Below are positions 21,996 to 30,405 of a stretch of DNA of 46,711 nucleotides, piece by piece. Each line of letters starts with the position of its first letter. The stretch's first letter is position 1. The notes under the pieces are model-generated. The model had not been told where the DNA came from. It made no database searches and was given only the letters and a program-made list of their open reading frames with translations. The stretch is from contig NZ_FNOB01000027.1 of assembly GCF_900106675.1 (NCBI RefSeq), positions 1 to 46,711 of the forward strand. The letters run 5' to 3'. The stretch is from Allgaiera indica. GTDB lineage: Bacteria > Pseudomonadota > Alphaproteobacteria > Rhodobacterales > Rhodobacteraceae. The translations under genes were made by a program, and so were the position numbers.

Positions 21996-23087
21996 GTGAC
22001 ATCGACCGAGGGAAACAGCCAGATCATCGCCACTGCGACGAAGGGCACAATGCTGGCCGCCGCCATCGCGCTGGGCGGACTGGTCGCCGGGCCGGCGCTG
22101 GCCAAGCAGACCGATATCCTCGAGACGGGCTCCAGCCTGCTCTATCCGCTTTTCAATCTCTGGGTGCCGGCCTATGCCAAGCATCACCCGGAGCTGAAGA
22201 TCACCACCCAAAGCACCGGCTCGGGCACCGGGATTTCCGAGTCGATCTCGGGGATCGCGCAGATCGGGGCTTCGGACGCCTATCTCAGCAACGCGCAGAT
22301 GAAGCAGCATCCCGGCATGCTGAACATCCCGCTGGCGATCTCGTCGCAGATGGTGAACTACAACCTGCCGGGGCTGAACCACGACCATATCAACCTGAGC
22401 GGTCCGGTGCTGGCGGGGATCTACGACGGCAAGATCACCAAGTGGGATGACCCCAAGATTGCCAAGCTGAACCCGGGCGTCAAGCTGCCCGACCACGCCA
22501 TCGTGCCGGTGCACCGCACCGACGGCAGCGGCGATACCTTCATCTTCACCCAGTATCTGTCGTTCAGCACGCCGGCGTGGAAGGACAAGGTAGCCTATGG
22601 CACCACGGTAAGCTGGCCCGCCGTGCAGGGAGGCATCGGCGCCGAGGGCAACCCCGGCATGGTGAACGCCGTGAAGAACACGCCCTATTCGGTCGCCTAT
22701 ATCGGCATCAGCTACAAGCAGGCCACCGACGCGGCCAAGCTGGGAGAGGCCAAGCTGGGCAACCGCAGCGGTCATTTCGTGCTGCCCGATCCCATGACCG
22801 TTCAGGCCGCCGTCAAGGCCACCGCCTCGAAGACGCCGACGGATGAACGCATCAGCCTGATCTTCGCCCCCGGCAAGAATTCCTACCCGATCATCAACTA
22901 CGAATATGCGATCGTGAAGGCGCGCCAGCCCTCGGCGCAGGATGCCGCGGCGCTGAAGCGGTTCTTCGACTGGGCGCTCAGCCCCTCGGGCGGGAACGCG
23001 CCGCATTTCATGAAGGCCGTGGGTTTCGTGCCGCTGCCCAAGGCGATCACCCGCCTCAGCCGGGCCCAGGTGAAGAAGATCAGCTGA
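21996..23087 (+). CDS. pstS: Phosphate ABC transporter substrate-binding protein
   Basis: The protein is 363 residues from a GTG at 21,996, chosen because AAGGAGG ends five bases upstream. The hydrophobic signal MLAAAIALGGLVAGPALA follows a 17-residue polar start. The phosphate-binding segments are visible: ETGSSLLYPLF, STGSGTGISESISG and VHRTDGSGDTFIFTQYLS. It captures phosphate in the periplasm and delivers it to PstCA. It is preceded by a Pho box. A shorter protein from a later ATG (22,050) would lack the polar N-terminal stretch and cannot be ruled out. Confidence 0.95.
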   Translation: MTSTEGNSQIIATATKGTMLAAAIALGGLVAGPALAKQTDILETGSSLLYPLFNLWVPAYAKHHPELKITTQSTGSGTGISESISGIAQIGASDAYLSNAQMKQHPGMLNIPLAISSQMVNYNLPGLNHDHINLSGPVLAGIYDGKITKWDDPKIAKLNPGVKLPDHAIVPVHRTDGSGDTFIFTQYLSFSTPAWKDKVAYGTTVSWPAVQGGIGAEGNPGMVNAVKNTPYSVAYIGISYKQATDAAKLGEAKLGNRSGHFVLPDPMTVQAAVKATASKTPTDERISLIFAPGKNSYPIINYEYAIVKARQPSAQDAAALKRFFDWALSPSGGNAPHFMKAVGFVPLPKAITRLSRAQVKKIS

Positions 23088-23199
23088 TCGGCTCGCGGGC
23101 CAAGGCGTGATCGCCGAACCACAGATCGGCGCGGGCCCACAAGCCCGTGCCGATCTTGCCGTTTCCGCAGCCCCCGAACCGAACGCCCCGAGGAGACAG

Positions 23200-24159
23200 A
23201 TGTTCAGACGCAGCCTTGCCCTGGTCGCCGGCGCGCTTCCCGCCAGCCTGGTCGGCATCATCGGCTTTCTCGTGATCTACGCCTGGCCGGCGATCCGCTT
23301 CAACGGCTGGGGCTTTGCGTTGCGCGACAAATGGAACCTGGGCAATCTTTATTCGGACCCGGTCACCGTGCATGGCGTATCGGTCCTGCCCGGCGCGCAA
23401 TACGGGATCCTGTTCCTGATCGCCGGCACGTTCCTGTCCTCGGCCATCGCGCTGATCGTTGCCATTCCGCTGGGGGTGGGCGCGGCGATCTTCCTGTCCG
23501 AGGCGCTTGGCGGCGCGTTGCGCGACGCGCTGTCGCTGTTCGTCGAGATGCTGGCGGCAATCCCCAGCGTCGTCTTCGGGCTGTGGGGCTATGTCGTGCT
23601 GATCCCGTTCCTGGGCCACCACCTGTTTCCCCTGCTGGCATGGCTGCTGGGCCCGATCCCGATCTTCGCCGGGCCGGTCGGCAGCGGCTATGGTCTGTTC
23701 AGTGCCGGGCTGGTGCTGGCGATGATGATCGTGCCGCTGATCGCCTCGACGCTGCGCGACGCCATGGTCAGCCAGCCGCAGCAACTGCGCGAGGCCGGCG
23801 CCGGCATCGGCGCCACCCGCTTCGAGACCGTCTGGCGCATCCTGCTGCCCAACACCCGCAAGGTGCTGATCGGCGCCTCGATCCTGGCGCTGGGCCGCGC
23901 GATGGGAGAGACCATGGCGGTGCTGATGGTCAGCGGCAACGCGCTGAACTACCTGCCGCGCAACATCTATGCGCCGATCTCGACCATGGCCTCGTTCATC
24001 GTCTCGCAACTGGACAGTGCGTTGCAGGACCCGACCGCCCTGGCCGTGCGCTCGCTGGCCGAGATCGCGTTGATTTTGGCGATCTCGTCAGTGGCTGTGA
24101 ATGCGCTGGCGCGGCTGATGATGCGGGTCTGGGCCGGGCAGCAGGGCGCGCGCCCATGA
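23200..24159 (+). CDS. pstC: Phosphate ABC transporter permease PstC
   Basis: The protein is 319 residues with about six membrane helices, beginning at LALVAGALPASLVGIIGFLV. The permease-ATPase contact loop is QLREAGAGIGATRFETVWRI, the EAA motif where PstB docks. I start at the ATG at 23,200, which has GAGGAG five bases upstream. A GTG at 23,107 would add 31 residues with no ribosome site. The stop overlaps the pstA start by four bases. Confidence 0.93.
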   Translation: MFRRSLALVAGALPASLVGIIGFLVIYAWPAIRFNGWGFALRDKWNLGNLYSDPVTVHGVSVLPGAQYGILFLIAGTFLSSAIALIVAIPLGVGAAIFLSEALGGALRDALSLFVEMLAAIPSVVFGLWGYVVLIPFLGHHLFPLLAWLLGPIPIFAGPVGSGYGLFSAGLVLAMMIVPLIASTLRDAMVSQPQQLREAGAGIGATRFETVWRILLPNTRKVLIGASILALGRAMGETMAVLMVSGNALNYLPRNIYAPISTMASFIVSQLDSALQDPTALAVRSLAEIALILAISSVAVNALARLMMRVWAGQQGARP

Positions 24160-25031
24160 CCCGCGCCGGGGCGGCGACGGGCATCACGCGGGCCCGGCCA
24201 ATGCTGCTTTCGCGCCGGGCATTTTCCTGGCTGGGCTGGGCAGGCGCCGCGGCGGCCTTCGGAGTTCTGGCCGGGTCGATCGTGTGGATCCTGGGCTTCG
24301 TTCTTGTGCGGGGCATGTCGTCGTTGTCATTGTCGTTGTTCACCACCGTGACACAGGGCAGTGGCGGCGGGTTGCTGAACGCGATCGAGGGCACGGCGGT
24401 GCTGGCGGTGGGCACGCTGATCCTGGCGGTGCCGGTGGGTCTGTCTGCCGGGATCTACTGCGCCGAATTCCGCCACAGGCGCTGGGCGCAGATCATCCGC
24501 TTCCTGTCGGATGTGCTGGTCGGCGTGCCGTCGATCGTGGTGGGCTATGTGGGCTACGTCACCTTGGTCGAGGGGCTGGGCTGGCATTTTTCGGTCGCCG
24601 CCGGGTCGATCGCGCTGGCGGTGTTCTGCCTGCCCTATATCTGCCGCACGACCGAGATGGCCCTGCGCCAGGTGCCCGATGAACTGCGCGAGGCCGCCTA
24701 TGCCCTGGGCGCGGGAGAGCGGCGCGTGATCTTGCGCATCATCCTGCCCGCGGCGGGCCCCGCGGTGCTGACCGGGATCCTGCTGGCGCTGGCGATCTCG
24801 GTCGGCGAGACGGCGCCCCTGCTGTATACGGCGGGTTGGTCGAACTACATGTGGGACGGACGCCTGACCCATTCGCCGATCGGCTATCTGACCTATGCGA
24901 TCTGGACCTTCATCAACGAACCCTTCGCGGCCGCCAATGCCCTGGCCTATGCCGCGGCGCTTCTGGTCACGCTCTTCGTGCTGATCGTCAGCATCATCGC
25001 CCGCCTGCTGCTGCGCCGGTCGCAGTTCTAG
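24156..25031 (+). CDS. pstA: Phosphate ABC transporter permease PstA
   Basis: The protein is 291 residues with six predicted membrane segments. The EAA loop reads ELREAAYALGAGERRVILRI, followed by the family pattern AISVGETAPLLYTAGWSNYM. It pairs with PstC to form the phosphate channel. It begins in an ATGA overlap with pstC. A much longer in-frame reading through the pstC gene is a shadow. Directly after it the strand switches, so no pstB or phoU follows, unlike the usual pstSCAB-phoU operon. Confidence 0.93.
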   Translation: MTRAGAATGITRARPMLLSRRAFSWLGWAGAAAAFGVLAGSIVWILGFVLVRGMSSLSLSLFTTVTQGSGGGLLNAIEGTAVLAVGTLILAVPVGLSAGIYCAEFRHRRWAQIIRFLSDVLVGVPSIVVGYVGYVTLVEGLGWHFSVAAGSIALAVFCLPYICRTTEMALRQVPDELREAAYALGAGERRVILRIILPAAGPAVLTGILLALAISVGETAPLLYTAGWSNYMWDGRLTHSPIGYLTYAIWTFINEPFAAANALAYAAALLVTLFVLIVSIIARLLLRRSQF

Positions 25032-25087
25032 GCGAGGGCGGGCGCCCCGGGCTAGCGCTGGGCCTAGCGTTGGATCAGGGGCTGCGC

Positions 25088-25855
25088 CTAACGCTCGGCC
25101 TCATGTTCCAGGCGCTGGCGTGCGACGGCTTCGTTGGCGGCGGCGCGGCGTTCGGCGCGCAGCGCGCCCTCGATATGATCGAGATGCGCGGCCACCGCGG
25201 CCCGCGCGCCATCCGGATCGCGCGCCTGAAGCGCCGTGTTGATCGCCCGGTGCTGATCGAGCAGCGTTTCACGGTGGGTGCGCTGTCGGAACATGATCTG
25301 ACGATTGTAGAACACGCCTTCGCGCAGCAATTCGTACATCGAGCGCATCATGTGCAGCATCACCACGTTGTGGCTGGCCTCGATGATCGCCATGTGGAAT
25401 TGCGCGTCCAGTTCGGCCTCGTCGGTCGGATTGCGCTTGGTATGGGCGGTTTCCATCTTGGCGAAGATCGTGCCGATCACCCGCAGGTCGGTGTCGGATC
25501 CCAGCTTTGCCGCGCGCTCGGCCGCCAGGCCTTCCATGTCGCGCCGGAAGGCGATGTAGTCGAAGACCGCCTCGTCATGGCTGGCGAATAGCTGCACCAG
25601 TGCCGGCGAGAACGCCGACCCCAGAACCTCGGCCACATAGACACCGGCGCCGGCGCGGCTGATCAGCAGGCCGCGGCGTTGCAGATCGGCCAGCGCCTCG
25701 CGCAGGCTGGGGCGCGAGACGCCCAGCTTCTCGGCCAGGTCGCGCTCGGACGGCAGGCGTTCGCCCGGGCGCAGGATGCCGCGCAGGATCAAAAGCTCGA
25801 TTTGGCGGACGACCGATTGCGACAGCTTCTCGGGCTGGACTTTGGTGAAGGGCAT
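25088..25855 (-). CDS. GntR family (FadR subfamily) transcriptional regulator
   Basis: The protein is 255 residues. The winged helix-turn-helix at about 10-75 shows LRPGERLPSERDLAEKLGVS followed by RPSLREAL, the standard GntR signature. The all-helical C-terminal domain is of FCD/FadR type, with conserved acids and His in ELDAQFHMAIIEASHN and QHRAINTAL that bind a metal and an organic acid. It is convergent with pstA and its upstream side has been invaded by IS debris, so its original target may be lost. Regulators of this subfamily bind sites like TGGTATACCA, which occur at 14,733 and 17,648. The start ATG at 25,855 has GGAGGAA just upstream. Confidence 0.9.
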   Translation of the reverse strand: MPFTKVQPEKLSQSVVRQIELLILRGILRPGERLPSERDLAEKLGVSRPSLREALADLQRRGLLISRAGAGVYVAEVLGSAFSPALVQLFASHDEAVFDYIAFRRDMEGLAAERAAKLGSDTDLRVIGTIFAKMETAHTKRNPTDEAELDAQFHMAIIEASHNVVMLHMMRSMYELLREGVFYNRQIMFRQRTHRETLLDQHRAINTALQARDPDGARAAVAAHLDHIEGALRAERRAAANEAVARQRLEHEAER

Positions 25856-25948
25856 GAATTCCTCCCGGACTGGTAACTTCATATGACCGAGGAGAGAGGC
25901 AAACAAGGATGCACCATGAGGCAGGCAGCAAAAGGCCGGGCACGGGGC

Positions 25949-25972
25949 TGACGCATTCCGTATGGTGGGACC
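25949..25972. repeat. 24-base sequence shared with 44,036-44,059
   Basis: It starts TGACGCATTCCGTATGGTGG and differs from the copy at 44,036 at two positions. Both copies lie in IS-rich junk, here just before the IS5-derived element. It is probably the end of a further, older insertion sequence. Confidence 0.5.
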
Positions 25973-25982
25973 TGCCTTTTTG

Positions 25983-26446
25983 GGGTCAGGACCTGTTCTC
26001 GTTTCATAGCCAGAACATCACGGTTGCGGCGAGGGCTACGGCTGAGAGGAAGACCTTTCGGCATCTGTCGTAGTGCGTGGCAAGCCTTCGCCAGTCCTTC
26101 GAAGATCCTGGCGAACATCCCCATGTCGCTCCAGCGCTTCCAGCGGTTGTAGAGCGTCTTCGGTGGGCCATTTTCCTTGGGCGCATCACACGACCGCAAG
26201 CCATTGCGATTGATGAAGATTATTCCGCTCCACACGCGCCGGTCATCGACCCTCGGCTTGCCAGGGCTCTTTGGAAAGAAAGGCTGCAGCCGCACCATCT
26301 GGTTTGGCGCGAAAACAATCCCCCAGCCTGTTTTCTTATCCGCCGCACTCGGTCAGCCAGAAAAGATTGCTCATCATGCCCCCATCGGTACAGGAGCCTG
26401 AATCACAAAAGCACCGAGTTCACAGCCGATCAATGGGTCCTGGCCC
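25983..26446 (-). mobile_element. Internally deleted IS5-family element (non-autonomous)
   Basis: Both ends are present: GGGTCAGGACC at 25,983 and, read inward from the right, AGGGCCAGGACCCATTGAT at 26,446. The length is about 465 bases, well short of the roughly 750-850 bases usual for this IS group, so the central part of the transposase gene is gone. It could be moved in trans by an intact relative such as the copies at the window edges. The right end touches the last codon of the creatininase-like gene. Confidence 0.85.
25990..26376 (-). pseudogene. Broken IS5-family transposase remnant
   Basis: The ATG at 26,376 begins MSNLFWLTE as in intact relatives, but the frame then fails within a few codons. 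A second frame carries VRLQPFFPKSPGKPRVDDRR and the TLYNRWKRWSD segment. After IFEGLAKA it jumps directly to C-terminal sequence: RKVFLSAVALAATVMFW in another phase. The DDE catalytic core between them is missing. It cannot encode an active enzyme. Confidence 0.88.
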
Positions 26447-27297
26447 TAGAGAACCTTGACGGACGTGACCGGCGTTGTTGATGGCGTTGATGCCCCCTCC
26501 GGATGGCATCGCACGGCCATCTCGCCAAATTCGCGCTCGATCATCTCGACGATACCAGCCGCGCAGTCCGCCAGCAGCCACTCGCCCTTTTCGGCCGAGG
26601 ACCCCTGGGTCAGCGACAGAACGCCCGAGGACGGCACCTCCTCGGCGGGCCTGGGGTAGCGGTCGTACGGCAGGAAGCAGGCGGGGCCGTCGTGGATGGC
26701 GCGGCTCAGGTCCACCAGGTCTGGCCGCAACGCCATCATCATCGAGGTTTCCAGCACCGACGCATGCTCCAGCTCGATCCCTGGATAGCCGTCGGGGAAG
26801 ATCCGGTCGAGCGTTTCGGGACGCACCATCTCCCAATGATCGACGCGCAGGATCACCAGTTCCCCGGCGCGATCGCGGCCGATCGCGTCCAGCGCCAGCT
26901 CGATGCCTTCGATCGTGGGCGCGATGTTTTCATAATGGCCATTCACGGTGACGATCTTGCGCACCTTCTGGCGATAGAGTTCGCAGATCACATCCCGCAC
27001 CACCAACGAGAACGTATGCGCGGTCAGGTTCAGCGTACCGGGAAACCCGCGGCCGCCGCCCGTCTTGGGTTGCGAACGGTTGCCATAGGCGACCGCCGGC
27101 AGCACCAGCCCGCCGGTCCGCGCCGCGGCACGGGCCGAAATCGCGGTCGGTACCGCCACGTCGACGTTCAGCGCCATGTGGCGGCCATGCTGTTCGGTGG
27201 CGCCCAATGGCAGGAAGACCGGCGCCCCGGCGGCGATGCGGGCTTCGGCCTCGGGCCAGGTGAGTTCCGCGTAAAAGACCGTCTCTTTCATCTGCAT
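26446..27297 (-). CDS. Creatininase-family amidohydrolase
   Basis: The protein is 283 residues. Metal-ligand motifs of the creatininase fold are present: FLPLGATEQHGRHMALNVD (Glu35, His37, Asp46), TVNGHYEN (His121) and LEHASVLETS (about 176-185). The family hydrolyses cyclic or linear amides, including creatinine and guanidine- or F420-related substrates; the substrate here is unknown. The stop codon TAG coincides with the end of the IS5 derivative, and the last about 20 residues (GASTPSTTPVTSVKVL) look unstructured, so the natural C-terminus may have been replaced. It is the last gene of a leftward unit with two SDRs and an ABC transporter. The second Met (27,291) is an alternative start with a better-spaced GGA. 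Confidence 0.85.
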   Translation of the reverse strand: MQMKETVFYAELTWPEAEARIAAGAPVFLPLGATEQHGRHMALNVDVAVPTAISARAAARTGGLVLPAVAYGNRSQPKTGGGRGFPGTLNLTAHTFSLVVRDVICELYRQKVRKIVTVNGHYENIAPTIEGIELALDAIGRDRAGELVILRVDHWEMVRPETLDRIFPDGYPGIELEHASVLETSMMMALRPDLVDLSRAIHDGPACFLPYDRYPRPAEEVPSSGVLSLTQGSSAEKGEWLLADCAAGIVEMIEREFGEMAVRCHPEGASTPSTTPVTSVKVL

Positions 27298-27301
27298 TCC
27301 A

Positions 27302-28006
27302 TCAGTTCATGGCAGCGCCACCATTGGCGCCAAGGCATTGGCCGGTGAAGAAGCTTGCCCCCGGGCCGGCCAGGAAGACCACCGCCGCCGCTACCTCCTC
27401 GGGGCGGCCGATCCGGCCCATCGGATTGGCGGTTTCCTCGGCTTTCTGGGCCTCGGTCAGATGCTCGAAGGCCAGCAGCGGTGTATCGGTGGGGCCAGGC
27501 GCCACCGCGTTGACCAGGATGTCGGGGGCCAGTTCGCGCGCCCAGGACCTCGTGGCGCCCAGCATCGCCGCCTTTGTCGCGGCATAGACCGAGGCCCCGG
27601 CGCGCCCCAGGTAGGCAAGTTCGGAGACGATGTTGATGATCCGCCCGCCGCGGGGCAGATGCGGCAGCACCTCGCGCGTGACCAGCATCGCGCCGCGCAC
27701 ATTGACCGCGAACATCCGGTCGATATGGGCGCCGGTCAGCCCCGCCAGCGGCTGTTCTTCCAAGATCCCCGCGTTGTTGACCACGATATCGTAGCCGCCA
27801 AGGCGTCTGGCGCCCCGGGCCACGGCCGCGACCACCTGGGCCTCGTCGCCAAGATCGCAGGCGAGGATCTCGAACGGCCCCTCGCTGCTCGCCAGGTCGA
27901 TCCCCAGAACCTCGGCGCCCGCGTCCTGCAAGGCGCGCGCCGAAGCCAGGCCGATGCCGCGGGCTGCGCCGGTCACCAAGGCGCGCTTTCCGTTCAGGGG
28001 GCTCAC
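27302..28006 (-). CDS. Short-chain dehydrogenase/reductase (first of two)
   Basis: The protein is 234 residues, classical SDR size. The NAD(P)-binding TGAARGIG is at about 12-19, the structural NNAG is present (DIVVNNAGILEE), and the catalytic Tyr and Lys are in SVYAATKAAM. The start is a GTG at 28,006 overlapping the stop of the second SDR by four bases. It oxidises or reduces a hydroxyl/keto group of an unknown compound, presumably the substrate imported by the neighbouring transporter or its breakdown product. It ends four bases before the creatininase start. Confidence 0.88.
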   Translation of the reverse strand: MSPLNGKRALVTGAARGIGLASARALQDAGAEVLGIDLASSEGPFEILACDLGDEAQVVAAVARGARRLGGYDIVVNNAGILEEQPLAGLTGAHIDRMFAVNVRGAMLVTREVLPHLPRGGRIINIVSELAYLGRAGASVYAATKAAMLGATRSWARELAPDILVNAVAPGPTDTPLLAFEHLTEAQKAEETANPMGRIGRPEEVAAAVVFLAGPGASFFTGQCLGANGGAAMN

Positions 28007-28761
28007 CACGGCACCTCTCCGCGATCGACGCCCAGGGACTGGCCGGTGATGTTGGCCGCCAGGTCGGACGCCAGGAACAGATAGGTCGCGGCCATGTCGA
28101 CGGGCGCCATCAGCCCGGGCAGGGCCTGACCCGCGACGATCTCGTCCAGCAGCGTTTCTTCCGCCACCCCCGCCTCTTGCGCCATCCGCCCCAGCGAGCG
28201 CAGCGACGCCAGCGTGCGCACCCAACCCGGGCAGACCGCGTTCACGCGGATGCCGCGCGGGCCCAACTCGCGCGCCCATGTCTTGGTCAGGCCGATGATC
28301 GCGTGCTTGGATGCCACATAGGCACCAAACCGCGGCTCGGCCACCCGGCCCCAGATCGACGCGGTATTGAGGATCACGGCACCCGCCTGCATCTTCGCCA
28401 GCGCCGCCGAGGTGACCTGCGCGGTCCCGACCACGTTGATTTCGACGATCCGGCGGAACGCGTCGGTGCCCGCGTCGCTGTCGTCCCCGACCGGGGTCAT
28501 CAGCTCCAACCCGGCGTTGTTCACCAGCACATCGATGCGGGGCAAGGAGGCAAGAGCCCGCCGGACCTGGGCCTTCACCGAGATATCCGCGCACGCCCAG
28601 GTCGCGCCCAGTTCTTGCGCGGCGGTCTCGACATCGGCGTCGTCGGCAATCAGATGCAGCCGCGCGTCGGCCTCGGCAAAGCCCTTCGCGATGCCCAGGC
28701 CGATACCGCGGCTTGCCCCGGTCACGACCACGGTGCGGCCGGAATAATCAAGCGAAATCAA
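28003..28761 (-). CDS. Short-chain dehydrogenase/reductase (second of two)
   Basis: The protein is 252 residues. TGASRGIG is at about 15-22 (VVVTGASRGIGLGIA), NNAG follows in DVLVNNAGLELM, a Ser lies in TASIWGRVAEP, and the catalytic pair is YVASKHA. It differs enough from the first SDR to act on another step. Both ends overlap their neighbours by four bases: the ABC ATPase upstream and the first SDR downstream. Tandem SDRs within one transport/catabolism operon suggest two consecutive redox steps, or the two directions of an epimerisation. Confidence 0.88.
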   Translation of the reverse strand: MISLDYSGRTVVVTGASRGIGLGIAKGFAEADARLHLIADDADVETAAQELGATWACADISVKAQVRRALASLPRIDVLVNNAGLELMTPVGDDSDAGTDAFRRIVEINVVGTAQVTSAALAKMQAGAVILNTASIWGRVAEPRFGAYVASKHAIIGLTKTWARELGPRGIRVNAVCPGWVRTLASLRSLGRMAQEAGVAEETLLDEIVAGQALPGLMAPVDMAATYLFLASDLAANITGQSLGVDRGEVPW

Positions 28762-29543
28762 TGCTGCCCCTCCTCTCGCATCAGGCGCATGATCTTGCGT
28801 TCGGTCTCGGCGAAGCCGTCGAGCTCAAGCAGCTGCTCCTTGTTGCGGATGCGCTTTGCGGGTTTGAAATCGGGAATGATCTCTTCGCGCAGGCGGCCCG
28901 GATGGCTGGACAGGAACTCGATCTTGTCGGCCAGGAAGATCGCCTCCTCGATGTCATGGGTGACCACGATCACCGTGGTGGCAGAGGCCTCGGCCACCTC
29001 GATCATCAATTCCTGCATCTGCCAGCGGGTCTCGGCGTCGAGGGCGCCGAAGGGTTCGTCCATCAGCAGCACTTCCGGGGCATTGGCCAGGCTGCGGGCG
29101 ATCGCCACGCGCTGGCGCATCCCCCCCGACAGGCGCGAGGGATAGCTGTCGATGAATTTCGACAGCCCGACGAGGCCGATGAAATGTTCTGCCCGTTCGC
29201 GCCGCTCGCGGGCGGGCACGCCGTTGATCCGCATCCCGAATTCGACATTCTTGCGCACCGATAGCCAATCGAAGGAGGTATAGGCCTGGAACACCATGCC
29301 ACGGTCCTGCCCGGGGCCGTCGATCTCCTGGCCCTTCAGGCGGATCGTGCCGCTGGTCAGCGTCTCGAGCCCGGCGATCATCCGCAGGATGGTGGACTTG
29401 CCGCTGCCCGAAGGCCCCAGCAGGGCGCAGATCGAACCCTTCTCGACGGTAAAGGAGACATCGCTGACCGCGGTCAGCGTCCGGCCGCCGGCAAGCGCGA
29501 AGGTCTTCGAGATCCGGTCAACCTGCATCAAGGGCGCGGCCAT
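28758..29543 (-). CDS. ABC transporter ATP-binding protein (TauB/SsuB type)
   Basis: The protein is 261 residues. Walker A GPSGSGKST is at 43-51, the Q-loop is in VFQAYTSFDW, the signature is LSGGMRQR at about 143, Walker B is VLLMDEPFGALD, and the switch His is in VVTHDIEEA. This is the nitrate/sulfonate/taurine importer subfamily. It powers uptake through the permease encoded at 29,543, with which it shares an ATGA overlap. Its sequence type makes it unlikely to be the missing PstB. Confidence 0.92.
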   Translation of the reverse strand: MAAPLMQVDRISKTFALAGGRTLTAVSDVSFTVEKGSICALLGPSGSGKSTILRMIAGLETLTSGTIRLKGQEIDGPGQDRGMVFQAYTSFDWLSVRKNVEFGMRINGVPARERRERAEHFIGLVGLSKFIDSYPSRLSGGMRQRVAIARSLANAPEVLLMDEPFGALDAETRWQMQELMIEVAEASATTVIVVTHDIEEAIFLADKIEFLSSHPGRLREEIIPDFKPAKRIRNKEQLLELDGFAETERKIMRLMREEGQH

Positions 29544-30355
29544 CAGCGGGATTCCTGCAGATAGGGGAAAAGCCGGCGGTGCAGCAGCGCGAAAAGCCGG
29601 TCGAAGACAAGGCCGAGCACGCCTATCACGATGATTCCGGCCATGATCTGGTCGGTATGCAGGAAGCGCCGCGCGCGCATCATCATCGCGCCGATCCCGG
29701 TGGTCGAGGCGACGATTTCCGCGATCACCAGATAGGTCCAGACCACCGCCAGCATCTGCCGCATGGCGACCAGGATATTGGGCAGCACCGCCGGCAGCAT
29801 GACCTGAAAGACGGTGATCCAGCGCCCGGCGCCCAGGGTCATCGCGGTCTCGATCAGCTCCTTGCGGACATCCTTCGTATGGTCGGCGATCAGGGTGATC
29901 AGGAAGAAGATGACGCCCAGGAACAGAAGCGCGATCTTGGGTTCCTCGCCGGTGCCGAACCACATCAGGAGGATCGGGATGAACGATGGCGCAGGTAGGT
30001 AGCGCCAGGCCGAGACGAACGGCGCCAGCACCGCGTCGATCGCCGGAAAGGCGCCCATCGCCACGCCCGCGGGCACTGCGACCACGCAGGCCAGCGCGAA
30101 GGCGAACAGAACCCGGGCCACCGAGATCAGCACGTCATTGGCAAAGCCCTGATCGGCGAACAGGACGTAGATCGAGCGGAAGACCTTCTCGGGCGATGGC
30201 ACGAGGATCGGGTTCACCCAGCCCATGGAGGTCGCCAGAATCCAACCGCCGAAGAATACCACCCAGATCCCGATCGACGAGACCAGGGCCTGCAGCGGAG
30301 AGACCGGCACCCGCACCTGTAGCAGGCGGCGACGGTTCGGTTGCGAGCGCGACAT
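29543..30355 (-). CDS. ABC transporter permease (TauC/SsuC type)
   Basis: The protein is 270 residues with about six membrane helices. The ATPase-docking loop reads ELIETAMTLGAGRWITVFQV, typical for this importer class. AWRYLPAPSFIPILLMWFGT is the family's well-conserved segment. The basic N-terminus MSRSQPNRRRLLQ is cytoplasmic. It forms the channel for the substrate captured by the protein encoded at 30,406. There are 50 bases between these two genes and no clear terminator. Confidence 0.92.
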   Translation of the reverse strand: MSRSQPNRRRLLQVRVPVSPLQALVSSIGIWVVFFGGWILATSMGWVNPILVPSPEKVFRSIYVLFADQGFANDVLISVARVLFAFALACVVAVPAGVAMGAFPAIDAVLAPFVSAWRYLPAPSFIPILLMWFGTGEEPKIALLFLGVIFFLITLIADHTKDVRKELIETAMTLGAGRWITVFQVMLPAVLPNILVAMRQMLAVVWTYLVIAEIVASTTGIGAMMMRARRFLHTDQIMAGIIVIGVLGLVFDRLFALLHRRLFPYLQESR

Positions 30356-30405
30356 TGATGCCTCCAGTCCCAGGCCCCGCGCCCGAAGGCACGGGGCCGG
30401 TCGGT

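Noticed and set aside
23331-25031. 566-codon frame suggesting a pstC-pstA fusion
   Set aside because: The first part is an out-of-phase reading of pstC. PstA starts cleanly at the ATGA overlap at 24,156.
25088-25855. The FadR-type regulator as proven regulator of ltnD and the aldolase
   Set aside because: Operator type fits the family, but the gene is 8 kb away with other operons between, so it is kept only as a hypothesis.
28758-29543. The ABC ATPase as substitute for the missing PstB
   Set aside because: It is coupled to its own permease and belongs to the TauB/SsuB subfamily.
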